From: Mya arenaria
Lineage: Eukaryota; Mollusca; Bivalvia; Myida; Myidae
Reading direction: 5' to 3'
Length of the DNA: 64,000 nucleotides
Assembly: GCF_026914265.1 (NCBI RefSeq)
Contig: NC_069124.1
Coordinates: 85,460,915 to 85,524,914, forward strand
Below are positions 1-11,253 of this stretch, piece by piece. Numbering within the stretch: the stretch's first letter is position 1; every line of letters begins with the position of its first letter. The position numbers and the translations under genes are program-made. The notes beneath the pieces were generated by a model. The model worked only from the letters and a program-made list of their open reading frames with translations. It had not been told where the DNA came from and ran no database searches.

Positions 1-934
1 AATGACCATTCTCCAGAGATATATGAACGGTACTAGCAACCAACTACACCAAACATAGCACATCAACTGTGGTTGTCTGTCTGACAGACCCTTCATGCAT
101 TCATTAACAACATGACATATGAATAAGAACAAATGAGAAAAAAACAAAAAATCCGCAATGTCATCTCAAAATCACATTTTAAAACATATAAAGATCAATA
201 ACAAACTAAGTCCAATCCTAATATTATGCTCACTAGTAGCCTGTTTATATGCAGTTTTTATCTTAAAGTTACAAACTAACAGAATATTTTCATAAAAATA
301 TCAAAATTCAAAACAATTTTTTCTAAATCTACAGCTGTTTGTTTTCATGCTATAAAGTTCAAAAGACCAATCAATTTGATTTATGGATGTGTTTCTTCGG
401 TTTTCACATACAAAAACGCAGATTCTTCCTGTTCTTATTAAATATTGTTCAATATTTGTCTCTGTATTGAATATGCACAAAATTGTGTTAAGATGCACAA
501 TGTTTGATAGCAAAAAACCTAAAACTTAAAATACTTTAATGTAGAAACATGCAAACTTGAAAAGTGAATATGATCTAACATGAACGTACAACAGCAATGT
601 TCATATCAGACAGTTGATATAATACAGTCTTAACTTTTAAAATGTGATACATTGTAGGCAGAAAGACAGAAGGAAATTATCACACAATATTCATAAACCT
701 GCGGCAAACGGTAATGCGTCTTTTTATCGATCATAAAAACTTTAAAACACATGTGAATCAATAAAATCATGGTGTTATCCGATCAATCTTAATGGAAAAA
801 AAATAAATTAAAAAAGTATGCTGTAGTATTAAATATCAACACTATTATTTCTAGATGTTAATAGAGCATCTCAGTTGAATGTCCATCACTACCCTAGCAG
901 GTACTGCCCCACCCTGGATGCGAGTTAGGCTTGT
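1..934. other. 3' flank of the tetraspanin gene, nothing recognised
   Basis: This AT-rich stretch lies just beyond the stop codon of the minus-strand tetraspanin gene and probably includes its 3' UTR. I saw no exon-like open frame, tandem repeat or transposon terminus in it. Confidence 0.4.
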
Positions 935-3511
935 TTACACACGGAGGCCGGAGTTTGGCCCTCCAAGCAGCTCATAGCGCACCTCCTTCCTCTTACACAG
1001 CAATACACAGCTGCACATCATACCCAGCAGCTAAAAACATGAAGCAATAAACAATGAGAAATGCCGTGTATCAAACCACTTTACACACTTGTTCATATAT
1101 AAGCACCTAAGACATTGTGCTTGTTTTCAGATATCAAATTAAGACCCGCCCAATTGACATATGACTAAAACAACATTTAAAACATATAATGTACATATTG
1201 GTATTTAGGAATCAGTATGGCAGTGTACAAACCATTATGACAGCAAAGGTGATGGCCACTCCTGCCACATACTTGAGATTCTTTACAAACTCATCCTCCA
1301 ACTGCTTCAGACAGCCCTGCAAGTTTATAACAAACAGTAATAATGTCACACATGCCGTATTGGTTCATTCAAGTAAGGGAGTGTTCAATTACATTATTTA
1401 AAAATTGTGTTTTGGAAATTTGTGGGGTTTTTTTTGACGGAAAAGAACAACCAAAATATGTGGCAGCAAGATACCACATACAAGAATCTTTATTTAAAGT
1501 TGAGTATATAATAACGAGAAATATTACCTCAATGAGCTATTTTACGACATTGGTGCTATTGAATATTTAGGTTGCCTTCAATAAATTAACGTGCTAAATC
1601 CAGCTGCAGTACATAGAGATAAAATAGTTCATAGGTTGGCTTTAATGTACCTGCTTGTAGAGGTTTGAGGTCTTCAAGACATCACACTTCGTGCCGTTGA
1701 TGCAGCAGGACTGCGGAACGGTGACTCGAGTCGTGTTCTTCCAGTCTGTGTAGTTGCTGATTCCACAACACTTCATCTTTGGACAAACATTTAAATCATT
1801 AAAAATGAAGCATTGTTACTCTTGTTATCATGTCAATGCCCAAAATGTTAATCAAGTCAGTAAATCTCTTTCCTGAATATTAGGTTTGAGTTTAGACCCA
1901 GTGCAGGGAACCTATTTAAGACTGATTTAAGTCTGCAATGAAAGCTTTCAATCCTGGTTTCAGTATTAACCCTAATATTAATTGTAGCAAGACTCTTTTC
2001 TTTAAATGGCCAAAACTTTGATGATTGTTTTATTTAATATTTAACCAAAAATTTATAATAACTGAAATATTTATATATGTATGCTTAATTTACATATAAA
2101 TAGACAATAAATAGACAAAGTGTAGCCTAAGTTTCAGTGTTGCATTGTTTACCTATTAACACAATAATGTCAATAATTTATTATTTTATTAGACAATGCA
2201 TGTGGTAACATTCAAACGTGTGGATATGTTACCTTCTTCTGCAGGTAGTCAATCTGATCCTTCTCGGTGTTTGTCTCATTCTCAAGTTTCGGGTACTTGT
2301 TGAGTGCCTGCGTGAGCCCATCCTTCACAGAGGACTCAAGCTACAGAATAAGCAGGGTGCAAATAGGTCAAGACAAGTACAAGGCTTATTAAAACCATTA
2401 TCACATCTATTTAATATACTTATCTCAGATATTTACATTATTATTTCAATTAATTCTGTTTTAAGTAGCAGAGTTTTGACTGATATGGTATAGATGAAAT
2501 ATTTCAGACATTCAGACCTACCGGTAATCAATAAAATAAACCTACATCAAAGCTCCTGGTAGAAACACAATAGTAGATTTTAACGGGCTTGTCAAGGAAG
2601 TAGAAACTGAATTATAAGATGATGGACAAGCTTGCTTACATTGTTTCTGAAAACGTATCCTAGCACTCCAGCCATTACCAACGCTGTCAGAATCACCAGC
2701 ATCAGCGAGAAAAACTGCAAAAAAAATCAAGAATAATAATAAAAAAAACAAATGATCTTTGAATGATTTCGATTGATATAATTCATTCCTTATTTTTAAA
2801 TCTGATTTAGCAACTGTTAATACTTTGTTAATTTTTTCATAAAAGAAATTTGGATTTTGAACCAATACCTTACCGCTGAAAATTATCAAGCATACATTGA
2901 CTATTGATTACACCTATGTTTGAAAAAATATTACTACATTGAAGAGAGTTTCTGATACCTGTCCCAGTTTTTGGTGCCATTTCATGTTTTCAGTAGCAGT
3001 CATTTTGGTGAATAATAAAATCATTTCATCCATCAAATTGAATGCAATATTAAAATGTTCAAATCATAACATGCTTTTTTAATTAGATTGCAGTATTAAT
3101 CTAAGGTTTAAATTAAGCTAAATTGAATAGTCAGGTTGTTTCCTTATCTTATCTAGCTATCATCAATATAATCTACAGCTAATTTAAAAAAATATTTTTT
3201 CTTCACATCATTAAGTGTTTTTTTCATGTAAAGTATAAACCCGCACTTTAAAATAAACCATATAAAATGGAACTGTAACTGTTTATTGTGTATATTGATA
3301 TTGAATTAACTGTACATACGACGGCCAGAAGACATTTGTTCTCCTTGAAGGCAGCACAGCAGCCCATACAGCCAAGGAAGAAGAGAATGACGCCGACGAT
3401 GATCACAATGAGGGCAGGGATCAGGGTAAGGTTGGCTGTCGTCAGCTCATTGTAGTGCTTGTACGTCTTGAACACCCATGCTCCAAGGAATATCAGTCCT
3501 GCAGCAGCTCC
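935..3511 (-). CDS. TSPAN3: Tetraspanin, TSPAN3-like (six exons, first exon not found)
   Basis: Six minus-strand exons join in phase 0 with GT-AG borders: 3320-3511, 2640-2714, 2233-2340, 1651-1776, 1233-1316 and 935-1030 (stop TAA). They give 226 residues. In order these are the end of TM1, a small loop and TM2 followed by CCAAFKENKC, TM3 ending GVLGYVFRN, the large extracellular loop with the diagnostic MKCCGISNYTDW and QSCC motifs and several N-glycosylation sites, TM4, and a short cytoplasmic tail KRKEVRYELLGG. From memory, the start GAAAGLIFLGAWVF, the CCG-x-NY-x-DW context and the YELL tail fit TSPAN3 better than CD63 or CD9. Tetraspanins organise membrane microdomains with integrins and other partners. 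The initiator exon (start of TM1) must lie upstream on this strand, beyond 3512, and I could not identify it. Confidence 0.9.
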
Positions 3512-4169
3512 CTACAATGGAATACACAAGAAATTGTTGCCATAGTATAAACAAGCAATTTGTGTCATAGTGAAATAAATGCATCCAAGGATTTTTTTCA
3601 TAGTGACACTTAAAAGGAATTGTTGTCATAGTAACAACACATGGAAATGTTGTCATAGTGACACTCAAGATTAAGATCAGGACCCGGGTTTAAGTAACAC
3701 ACACCAAAGATTTTATGCAAAATCTTAAATTTGTGAAGGAGTTCCTTAATGTATGACTGTTCCTATAGAAGATTAAATTTCATCAGTGTGCCACCACTAG
3801 TGTTGTGCGTTGCAATATGATTGATATGGATTGGTTTACTTGTTTACCCATTTGAATGTTAATCGATGTTATTTTTTGTGTTGTAATAGAATATAAGGCT
3901 GTTACCATTGGGCACCTTTTGTTTGCTTTCTTGAGTTAACCTACTTGGGTGACCAAAGTTGTCTCAAGGAACTTGAAAAAGTTACATACACCAAAATTAT
4001 TTGAGCCAACTCAGGGAAGTCATTTTGGATAAAGAGGTTTATTTGTGCATTAATAATAAAGTAAAACCTTATGCATTCCAATACTGAACAGAATAATTTT
4101 GCGCCATTTTTCCACACTGGCACCAAAGTAAACAAGAGCTGTGGTAGGACAGCGCACTAAACTACACCG
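3512..4169. other. Upstream or intronic sequence of the tetraspanin
   Basis: This is non-coding sequence to the right of the first identified tetraspanin exon, probably its first intron. A short direct repeat of a GTTGTCATAGTGACA-type motif occurs near 3535-3665. Nothing else was recognised. Confidence 0.3.
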
Positions 4170-4660
4170 CTTTTTCTTTCCATAAACTCTTCCTACATAC
4201 CAAGTTTGGTCGAAATATGTTAACCCTACCTTAAGTTATTTAAGTAACAAACAGTTATCTCTTTTAAGTAACAGTGACCTTGATCCTAGAGGCCCAAAAT
4301 GCAATCCCATGAAATGTCTCCATAAACTCTTCCTTAATTCCTAGTTTGATCACAATATGTCAACACTTAAGTTATTTAGTATAACCATTTTTCTATTTTT
4401 AGCAACAGTGACCTTTACCTTGACCATGACTGAAGGGGCCCCAAGAACAATCCCATAAAAGGTCTACATAAACTCTTCATGTATACCAAGTTTGGTTACA
4501 ACATAACCCTAACCTAAGTTATTCAATACAAACCATTTTCTATTAAAGTAACAGTGCTCTTGACCTTGATCCTAAGGCAAAAAACCCAATCCCATGAAAG
4601 GTCTCCATATACCCATTCTCATATACCTAAATTGGTCATTATATGTCAAACCTAAATCAG
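4170..4660. repeat. Degenerate ~140-bp tandem repeat, four units
   Basis: Phrases such as CATAAACTCTTCCTACATAC and CAAGTTTGGT, then a TTAAGTTATT-type block and a GACCTTGATCCTA-type block, recur at about 4182, 4321, 4467 and 4606. The period is therefore about 140 bp with considerable divergence. The same unit occurs in opposite orientation at 53.34-53.92 kb. Confidence 0.7.
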
Positions 4661-4664
4661 TCAA

Positions 4665-5136
4665 AAGATAAAAAAAAAAGTAAAGGAAGGGCCATAATTT
4701 GTATCTGGGGTTAAAATGTAGTTATGTAACCAAATTGTAAGATTGTCGTCAATAGTTGAGCGAAGCAATTAGGCAATTGAATGAAGGGCATATAAGTGAT
4801 CAATTCAAATCCAAACTTGCCCTAAAACTTAACCCTGCCCTAAAACTTTAACCTAATTTTCTAAGTAAATCAGGGGTCATAATTTGTATCTAGGGTTAAA
4901 ATGGAGTAATGAACTCTTAATTGTGTGATGGTCCTGAACAACTGTGTGAAGTATTAAGTGAATTGAATGAAGGTATTGGAGTTATAAGTGAAACTGCCAA
5001 CCTGCCCTAAAACTTTGGCCTGCCCAAAAACTTAAACCGAAGTTGCTAAGTCAATCAGGGGCCATAACTTGCATTAATGATAATATGGAGTTATGTATCT
5101 TTGTTGTGTGTTGGTCCTAAACAAATGTGTGTAGTA
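4665..5136. repeat. Tandem repeat of ~190-200 bp, left part (array is split)
   Basis: Units carry GGCCATAATTTGTATCT, GTTAAAATG, TGAATTGAATGAAGG and CTGCCCTAAAACTTTA in fixed order. Two near-complete units are followed by the first half of a third. The missing half resumes at about 6806, so the array was interrupted by the insertion described separately. Confidence 0.65.
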
Positions 5137-5854
5137 CAGTACACTCCTCGCGAAACTACCACTTTTCTCAGTCACTCAGAGGTTTTTAAATTTATTGTAA
5201 ACATCTGCCGGTTTATTGCCAGTATCACCAGTGTTCGTGTTGTTTTATTGGCTTCAAAGTGGAACTCGTAGTTGTATGCTTTGCTACTACCTTGCTACTA
5301 TTGTAAATAAATAATTACATTTGCAGTTATTTCATATATAAAAATCAATCATTTTCACATTTGTTAGCTTTTCCTTGTAAATTAAGAAAGAAGAAATATT
5401 CAATGAAACAACACATCTATAACTCCTTCAGTTATTGATTTACCCTACAACTTATATTCATTAATTGCCTGTTGATATCAACACTTTTATGATATAACAC
5501 CACATGTTTTGTTTGTTTACGTCATACTTTTTTGTGTTAAATTGTTGAGAACTAAATTGGATTGGAGTAATGAAGGTGTTGAGTACCATGTAAGTGAGAA
5601 TATTATTCATGTCACTATTTCTTTTGCGATACATATCAGTTGTTTTTCCGCATTCCAGATAATATTTTAATTGCATTGTTAATTATGATGTTATAAAAGT
5701 TAGTATGAAGGTAACTCATGTTCTGTGCTTTAAAAATTGCAAATTTAATCTACGCCTGTATGAAGATATTGTCATAATCTATTTCCTTCTCTGTATGAAT
5801 ATGATTCAGCTTTCAATATTGTGTTTAAAAAATATTGAAACCAGTACTTCTTCG

Positions 5855-6191
5855 TTAAAGCTGCACTCTCACAGATTGACCATTTTTACAACTTTTTTAT
5901 TTTTTGTCTTGGAAAGAGCAAATTTTTGCGTTGATATCTGCAAACCAATGATAAAAGATTGCTGACAAAAAATCAGATTGTAGATTTTCATATTTCCGTT
6001 CGAAAATTAATGTTTTATGGCGGTTACTAACGGTTTAAGAAAAATGCATTAAACATCAATTTTTGCGATCTGATTTTTTGTCAGCAGTCTTATATGACTG
6101 CCTTCCATGGATTTTCGCAAAAATTGGCTTGTTCCCAGACAATAAATAAAAAAGTTGTCAAAACATTCAATCTGTGAGAGTGCAGCTTTAA
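5855..6191. mobile_element. Near-palindromic MITE with TTAA ends
   Basis: The element starts TTAAAGCTGCACTCTCACAG and ends with the reverse complement CTGTGAGAGTGCAGCTTTAA. Homology between the arms continues inwards: AAATCAGATTG / GATCTGATTTTTTGTCAGCA, and two TTTTTGCG blocks. Almost the whole 337 bp therefore folds back on itself. The TTAA at each edge suggests a piggyBac-like target site. There is no coding capacity. Confidence 0.8.
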
Positions 6192-6462
6192 TAATTGGAA
6201 ATTATTATTATGAAACGCAATCTAGTATTTTTGGCAATCGGAAGTCACGTGATACACAAATTTATGTATTTGTTATTATGTTATTCATGACATTAATTTT
6301 AGTACATGTGTATATTTTATGGCTGTTTTTATCTTTGCCAGAATTTATAATATGTTTAATTGATACTAAATATGACATAAATGGTAAAATAATTATCATC
6401 AAATCTCCAATGATTGTTTTCTTAACAATGTAAATCAAATGATATCATTTGTAATCGTATTA

Positions 6463-6486
6463 CCCCCCCCCCCCCCCCCCCCCCCC
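6463..6486. repeat. Poly-C tract (24 C)
   Basis: This is an uninterrupted homopolymer of C, rare in such AT-rich DNA. Its length may be uncertain because of sequencing slippage. Confidence 0.9.
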
Positions 6487-6805
6487 GGCAATCATTCACA
6501 CCTTCTCAATCACGCCTGATAGCTTCTATAAAATTTTGAAACATAGACCAGATGAAACAGGGACCGGCTGAGACCAGGACCGGGAAATAGTATCGCCCCG
6601 TATTGTCCGCTAAATTAGACTACTTTCGGTTATCTGGCATGTTGAAATGGGAAAAATGCAATTTTTTGTTATCTAACTGGATGTTGAAAATGTCAAAAAG
6701 TTAAGAGAAATTAATTGAATTTATACCATGGTACGTAGCAAACAGAATGTTTACATTACTTTAAGATACTGGGACTAAATTCAAATGAGTAAAATTTAAG
6801 ATGTA

Positions 6806-6895
6806 TTTAGTGAATTGAATGAAGGGTATTGGAGTTTTAAGTGAAAATAACAACCTGCCCTCAAACTTTAACCAGACGCCATCGCTGGGGTGAGT
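6806..6895. repeat. Right-hand remainder of the split tandem array
   Basis: The sequence TTTAGTGAATTGAATGAAGG, then TTGGAGTTTTAAGTGAAA and CCTGCCCTCAAACTTTAACC, continues the unit broken at 5136. The array ends soon after. Confidence 0.6.
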
Positions 6896-7064
6896 AGTAA
6901 AGCCTCCTTGTTTTTTGAATAGTCAAACTAAAAATTACAAAATATTTTTTTTTATATTGTTTTCATATAATCGTATAAAATAAAAACAAGAGGCCTATGA
7001 GGACCTATGCTGAACTGTCAGGCTTGTTTGGTTATTTTCTTTCCAGAGAATAAATGTATGGGCA

Positions 7065-7446
7065 ATAGGGAAGTTCAAGTGACTTTCTTATTCAAAATAA
7101 ATACATACACATGTATGTAAAACAAACACAAATTTTGAGTGATACACCCTCAACTACTTACTTAATAATAATATTAATTACTTTGAACAATATTATAACT
7201 GTGTATTTTATAGATGAAAAAGCAAAAATATTAAATGACCAATTTGTGAATGCTAAAAATATTTCTGCAATTTACTAAAGTCTCATAAGGTAGCAATACC
7301 ATGTTTTCTGCACATTTCTTTTTAAATTAAACTGGGTATCCTTCATAAGAACCATTGTTGTCGACATTTGTTCATCCTTTTTGGTATATAAAAACAATTG
7401 TAATAAATGTGTTAAATCTTATTTGGGAGTAATAGGGCATCTTTTA
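7065..7446. mobile_element. MITE family A, copy 1
   Basis: About 380 bp share long collinear blocks with 23.59-24.06 kb and 30.59-30.97 kb. Examples are AATACATACACATGTATG, AACACAAATTTTGAGTGATA, a TAAGAACCATTGTT block and a GGGAGTAA...GCATCTTT end. The left terminus is worn. Copy 3 shows the TTAAAG termini best. Confidence 0.6.
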
Positions 7447-10400
7447 TGAAGTTAATTTGGCATGTTAGTAGATTGACGCTACCATTAGTCTCTTGTAGCA
7501 TATTACATGCAATGTAAATATGGAAGCTCTATTGATCACAGAAATGTTGACAATTTTAAGGGCCATAATCGATATTTATCTACAGTACTTTCTCTGTTTG
7601 GTGAATATCCGACAAGAAATGAAGGCTCTAATGTGTTAACAAGCTGTATTTTGATTGTTTTTGACAATTTCAAAGACCATAATCCAGTCATGCATGGGCA
7701 GATTGGACTGGATTTCGAAAACCATGATTTAAGTGATGAGCCCAAGTTGAACCGGCACACCCAGCCCCATCACCCCAAAAAACAAACACTGAAATTTTGG
7801 ACATTGATAATTCAAACACACATAATTATTTGAGTATCTTATTTTCGGACGCCCAAAGGTTCAATATTGTTTGTATTGATTTTGAATAAGAGTTTCACTT
7901 TAAAAGTTTAAATGATAAATAAAGGTTTATCAAAATAGTAATTATAAGAATAAGTTTTAATTTTTTTTTTCAAACTAAATAATATCCAAAACTTTTATTA
8001 ACATAAACAAACCAATTCACATCACGTTATGCAGATATGATCATAATGACATTGCATCTCTTTATTTTTTGAATATTTTCTAATTTCAATTGATTTAATG
8101 ATTATATAGTAATTATATATTTATATTCTAATGATATATATATCATTAATGATAATAAATGTGCCAAATATTGAGAAATGTGCTGCACTTAGAATAGTTT
8201 CACAGTAAAAGTTCATTCTTATCAAAGATAAAATACTACGAAACTGTACCATTTGAAAAGAAAAGAAGTACATTTTATTTTCATATTTTGATAAAATAAG
8301 TTTAGATCCACACTTTTCATTCATATAAATCTATTAGAAATGAATGACAAAAAACACTTTTATTCAAATAGAACATTTATCTTTTGAAGAAATGATTTTA
8401 AATTTGACTTGGAAACTGTCCTATTTGCTTGCATTCACATGGAACAGTTTCGCGGTAAAATATAATTGCTTTGCCAGATGGAACTAAAGGACAAATGTTG
8501 AATAAAATAAATATTTGTACAGATATGATCTTAATATTTTTGTAGGATATGTATCACAGTATTAAATATATATTTGCCAAAAAGTGGTTTTCTGAAAATA
8601 TGTCAAATGGAACAGTTTCGCGATCAGCCCTCGATTTGTTTTGTTATCATTTATTTTTTGTTTCACTTTCATGTAATTGTTAGCGACCCCTTTTCAGCCG
8701 GAAATGGAGATTTTTCCTTCATTACTTTTGACACAAGATAGCTTTAACGATAAAACTTTACACTCAAGACAGGTAGGCTCTTCAGACAAAAACTTTGTTT
8801 TGTTTTTTTTAGCTAGGGATTCCGAATATTCCCATGTGCAAAGTACCCCTGTTATTTTGCTAAAATAAGCACCCTACTGTACCAATTATTCGCCCATCCC
8901 ATAAATTCGCTGTTCTTACGATGTTTTTCGTATATTTCTCTCTAAACTATATCTTCAAACATTTTTATTTTATTTCACCAGTCTAGCGACCGTTTAAAAC
9001 GACAATTGATCAATAAATATAACTATTACATACTGTTTATGTATGTTTAAAATGATAAACACCTACTTGGTAAGCCACCTCTGCAGAAAATTTGAAAAGC
9101 TAACAAGATTCCTTCTTAAAACATGACCTACATGTACATTATGTATGCTTATTTATAGACTTCCGAAGAGGGACAACACATGTCCGTACAAGAATGTAAT
9201 GATTAATTCAAATTTGAGTTGCTTCTCTTAGACAAAAAATTTGGCGATTACTTCACCGTTTTCAGGTTTTACCATTTGCTTTACCGAAAATTCAACGTAA
9301 AATACAGCAATTTCTGGTATTTGTATAATTCAACACCGGTTTTATACTTTATAATGACAAATCAATAATGTCGTCTGATAGTGCAAGGTATAATGAAAAT
9401 TGAAAAAATCCTTACGGGGCCTCATGCAAATGAGTGTGCGCGTGATGACGTCATCCCCGCGCGCAACTTACAAGGTCAGAAGTGTAAACAATGTTTATTT
9501 GGGTCAAATTCAACATACTACTAACATTTGAACGCAAAAAACAGCTGATATCTGTCAAAAATGATGCCGCAATGAAACTGATTTGTGTGACATATTTCGT
9601 TTTGACTGGTTTCAACTGGGTGGGCGAAAAAGTGATACGGGCGTATAATAGGTCGCTAACCAGTACACTTGTATTGTTTCTTATTTGTTTCAATTTCATG
9701 TGCTTTATTATCCCTTATTTTATATAGTGCTTCGTTTTCGTATTAGTTTACCTAACAATTTAGTTTACCTAACAATTATTATTATTCATTATTATTATAA
9801 ATTTGACTGACAATTTTATGTTTTATGTGTTCATTTAATGACCTTATTTATAACACCACCTATCTATTGTCATTCACAATTCTTTAATAGGTGTATTCCT
9901 CCCCCCCCCCATTAAAGAAGTGCCCAACTATACAATGTATACAGCATTTTTTGGTATTTTAACTATTTCACTATTTCAAGTACTGTACGTATATAGGCTT
10001 AGCTATGTATTTGTCATGATTGGAACCATAAAATATACTGTACCCAAAACAGGAAGCCGATGACACTCAAAGCTATCTTTGAAAAGGTTCCAGAACAGCT
10101 CGCCATCGCAAATAATTATTTGGTGATTTGATTTAACTTATAAACGGTTCGATCACGTATTAATGATATAACAAAATGTCTAATTGCGTCCCAAAACAAC
10201 AACACAGTCATATGACATTGAGTTAACTGCCTCTAAGAATAACTATCGAAAGTCTGACGGTTATACACAACTATTTATTTACCACTGTGGCTAAGAATAA
10301 CTATTTTCGAAAACAACCTCGGATGTATACATGGTCGGTTTAATACACCAACGTCAGAAATCTTTACTGAGTACATTTACATGTAAATACGTTGTAAGTA

Positions 10401-11173
10401 GATCGCGTAGTAATTTCAAATTAGTAAACTGAATAACTCTACAGTAGGGAAACGTAATAATCTATGCAATAAAATGATACACTTCACTAGCAAGATGTTT
10501 CACTTTAAACTTAAATTTATAAAATACACGTTAAACACTACAATTATCTTTTAATAAATTCCGAAGTTGTTTTCGATGGAAAATGGTCAAGGAGTTCCGT
10601 ATAGAGTAAACCATGGAAATGCATACAGTTTTTTTCTATCATTACTTACGACGCAGGCATGCCAAGAAATTATTACGTTCCATTCAGTGGTTTTGTGCCA
10701 ATGGTTAAAGGGATGACATGGTTCTCCATGTAATTTTTATCAGTTTAATATCTGCTGTAACAGCTAACTGGCCATTACGACCAGCATGAAATTCAGGGGA
10801 GCAATGATTTTGCTCATTTTTCGGAAAAATCTTTCTATAGTGCATGTTTCTTAAGTTTAACTCTTCATCTCATTTTGTTTATTACGTACGACACTTGTCA
10901 AAAATAAAACAAAACTTTCAATAATAGTTTATTATTAAGTATTGACATGATTTTCTTAACTATAAAAAGTATAATTATTAATTAACTAAGCTAAGCATTA
11001 CATCCTTGATATTGTTTATGAACAATCTCCTTGATAACAATATTTAACTACAATGTATCTAAACCACACTCTTGAGATTTCACTTTAAGATTCAAACATC
11101 ATGTACAAATGTACTAACTATATTTCTTAGTTTCTCAACAGCTAAATATTTTCCTCACGCCGACCAAATCCTA
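7447..11173. other. Long non-coding stretch with scattered repeat relics
   Basis: No spliced or intact gene was recognised. Near 7540-7745 there is a GGCCATAATC...CATGCATGGGCAGATTGGA block typical of dispersed repeats. At 8236-8625 a motif around TGGAACAGTTTCGCG recurs in both orientations. A short poly-C lies at 9901-9910. The small open frames at 7507-7833 and 9491-9727 lack homology I can name and are not called as genes. Confidence 0.3.
8236..8625. repeat. Inverted and direct copies of an AACAGTTTCGCG motif
   Basis: A TACGAAACTGTACCATTTG-type block near 8238-8256 is the inverse of CAAATGGAACAGTTTCGCG near 8602-8621. An additional direct copy, CATGGAACAGTTTCGCGGTA, lies near 8438-8457. 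The outer pair could be worn terminal inverted repeats of a ~390-bp element. Confidence 0.35.
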
Positions 11174-11253
11174 ATAGCCTCTTATAGAACAATACCGTAA
11201 TCAAGTCGTTTAATTTAACAACTTGATTACGGTATTGTTCTATAAGAGGCTAT
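11174..11253. repeat. Perfect 33-bp inverted repeat at the LINE ORF1 stop
   Basis: The arms at 11174-11206 and 11221-11253 are exact reverse complements, with a 14-nt loop. The right arm contains the last codons and the stop of the minus-strand ORF1, so the ORF end is mirrored just downstream. This fits a snap-back or inversion junction at the truncated end of the element. Confidence 0.9.

Larger units (their letters stand above)
5137..6805. mobile_element. ~1.67-kb insertion splitting a tandem array, flanked by TA
   Basis: The third unit of the 4.7-kb array stops at ...GTGTAGTA (5136) and resumes at ...TTTAGTGAATTGAATG (from 6806), with TA on both sides. The inserted sequence begins CAGTACACTCCTCGCG, which resembles the start of pogo/Tigger-type DNA transposons. 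I could not find a matching inverted terminus at the right end or a transposase, so the element is either decayed or composite. It contains a nested palindromic MITE (5855-6191) and a poly-C tract. Confidence 0.45.

Noticed and set aside
7507-7833. 108-aa plus-strand frame and its 74-aa antisense partner
   Set aside because: It overlaps a GGCCATAATCC-type dispersed repeat; no domain or splice support.
9451-9727. Overlapping 78- and 82-aa frames on both strands
   Set aside because: A hydrophobic segment is present, but it does not fit the missing tetraspanin exon and no family was recognised.
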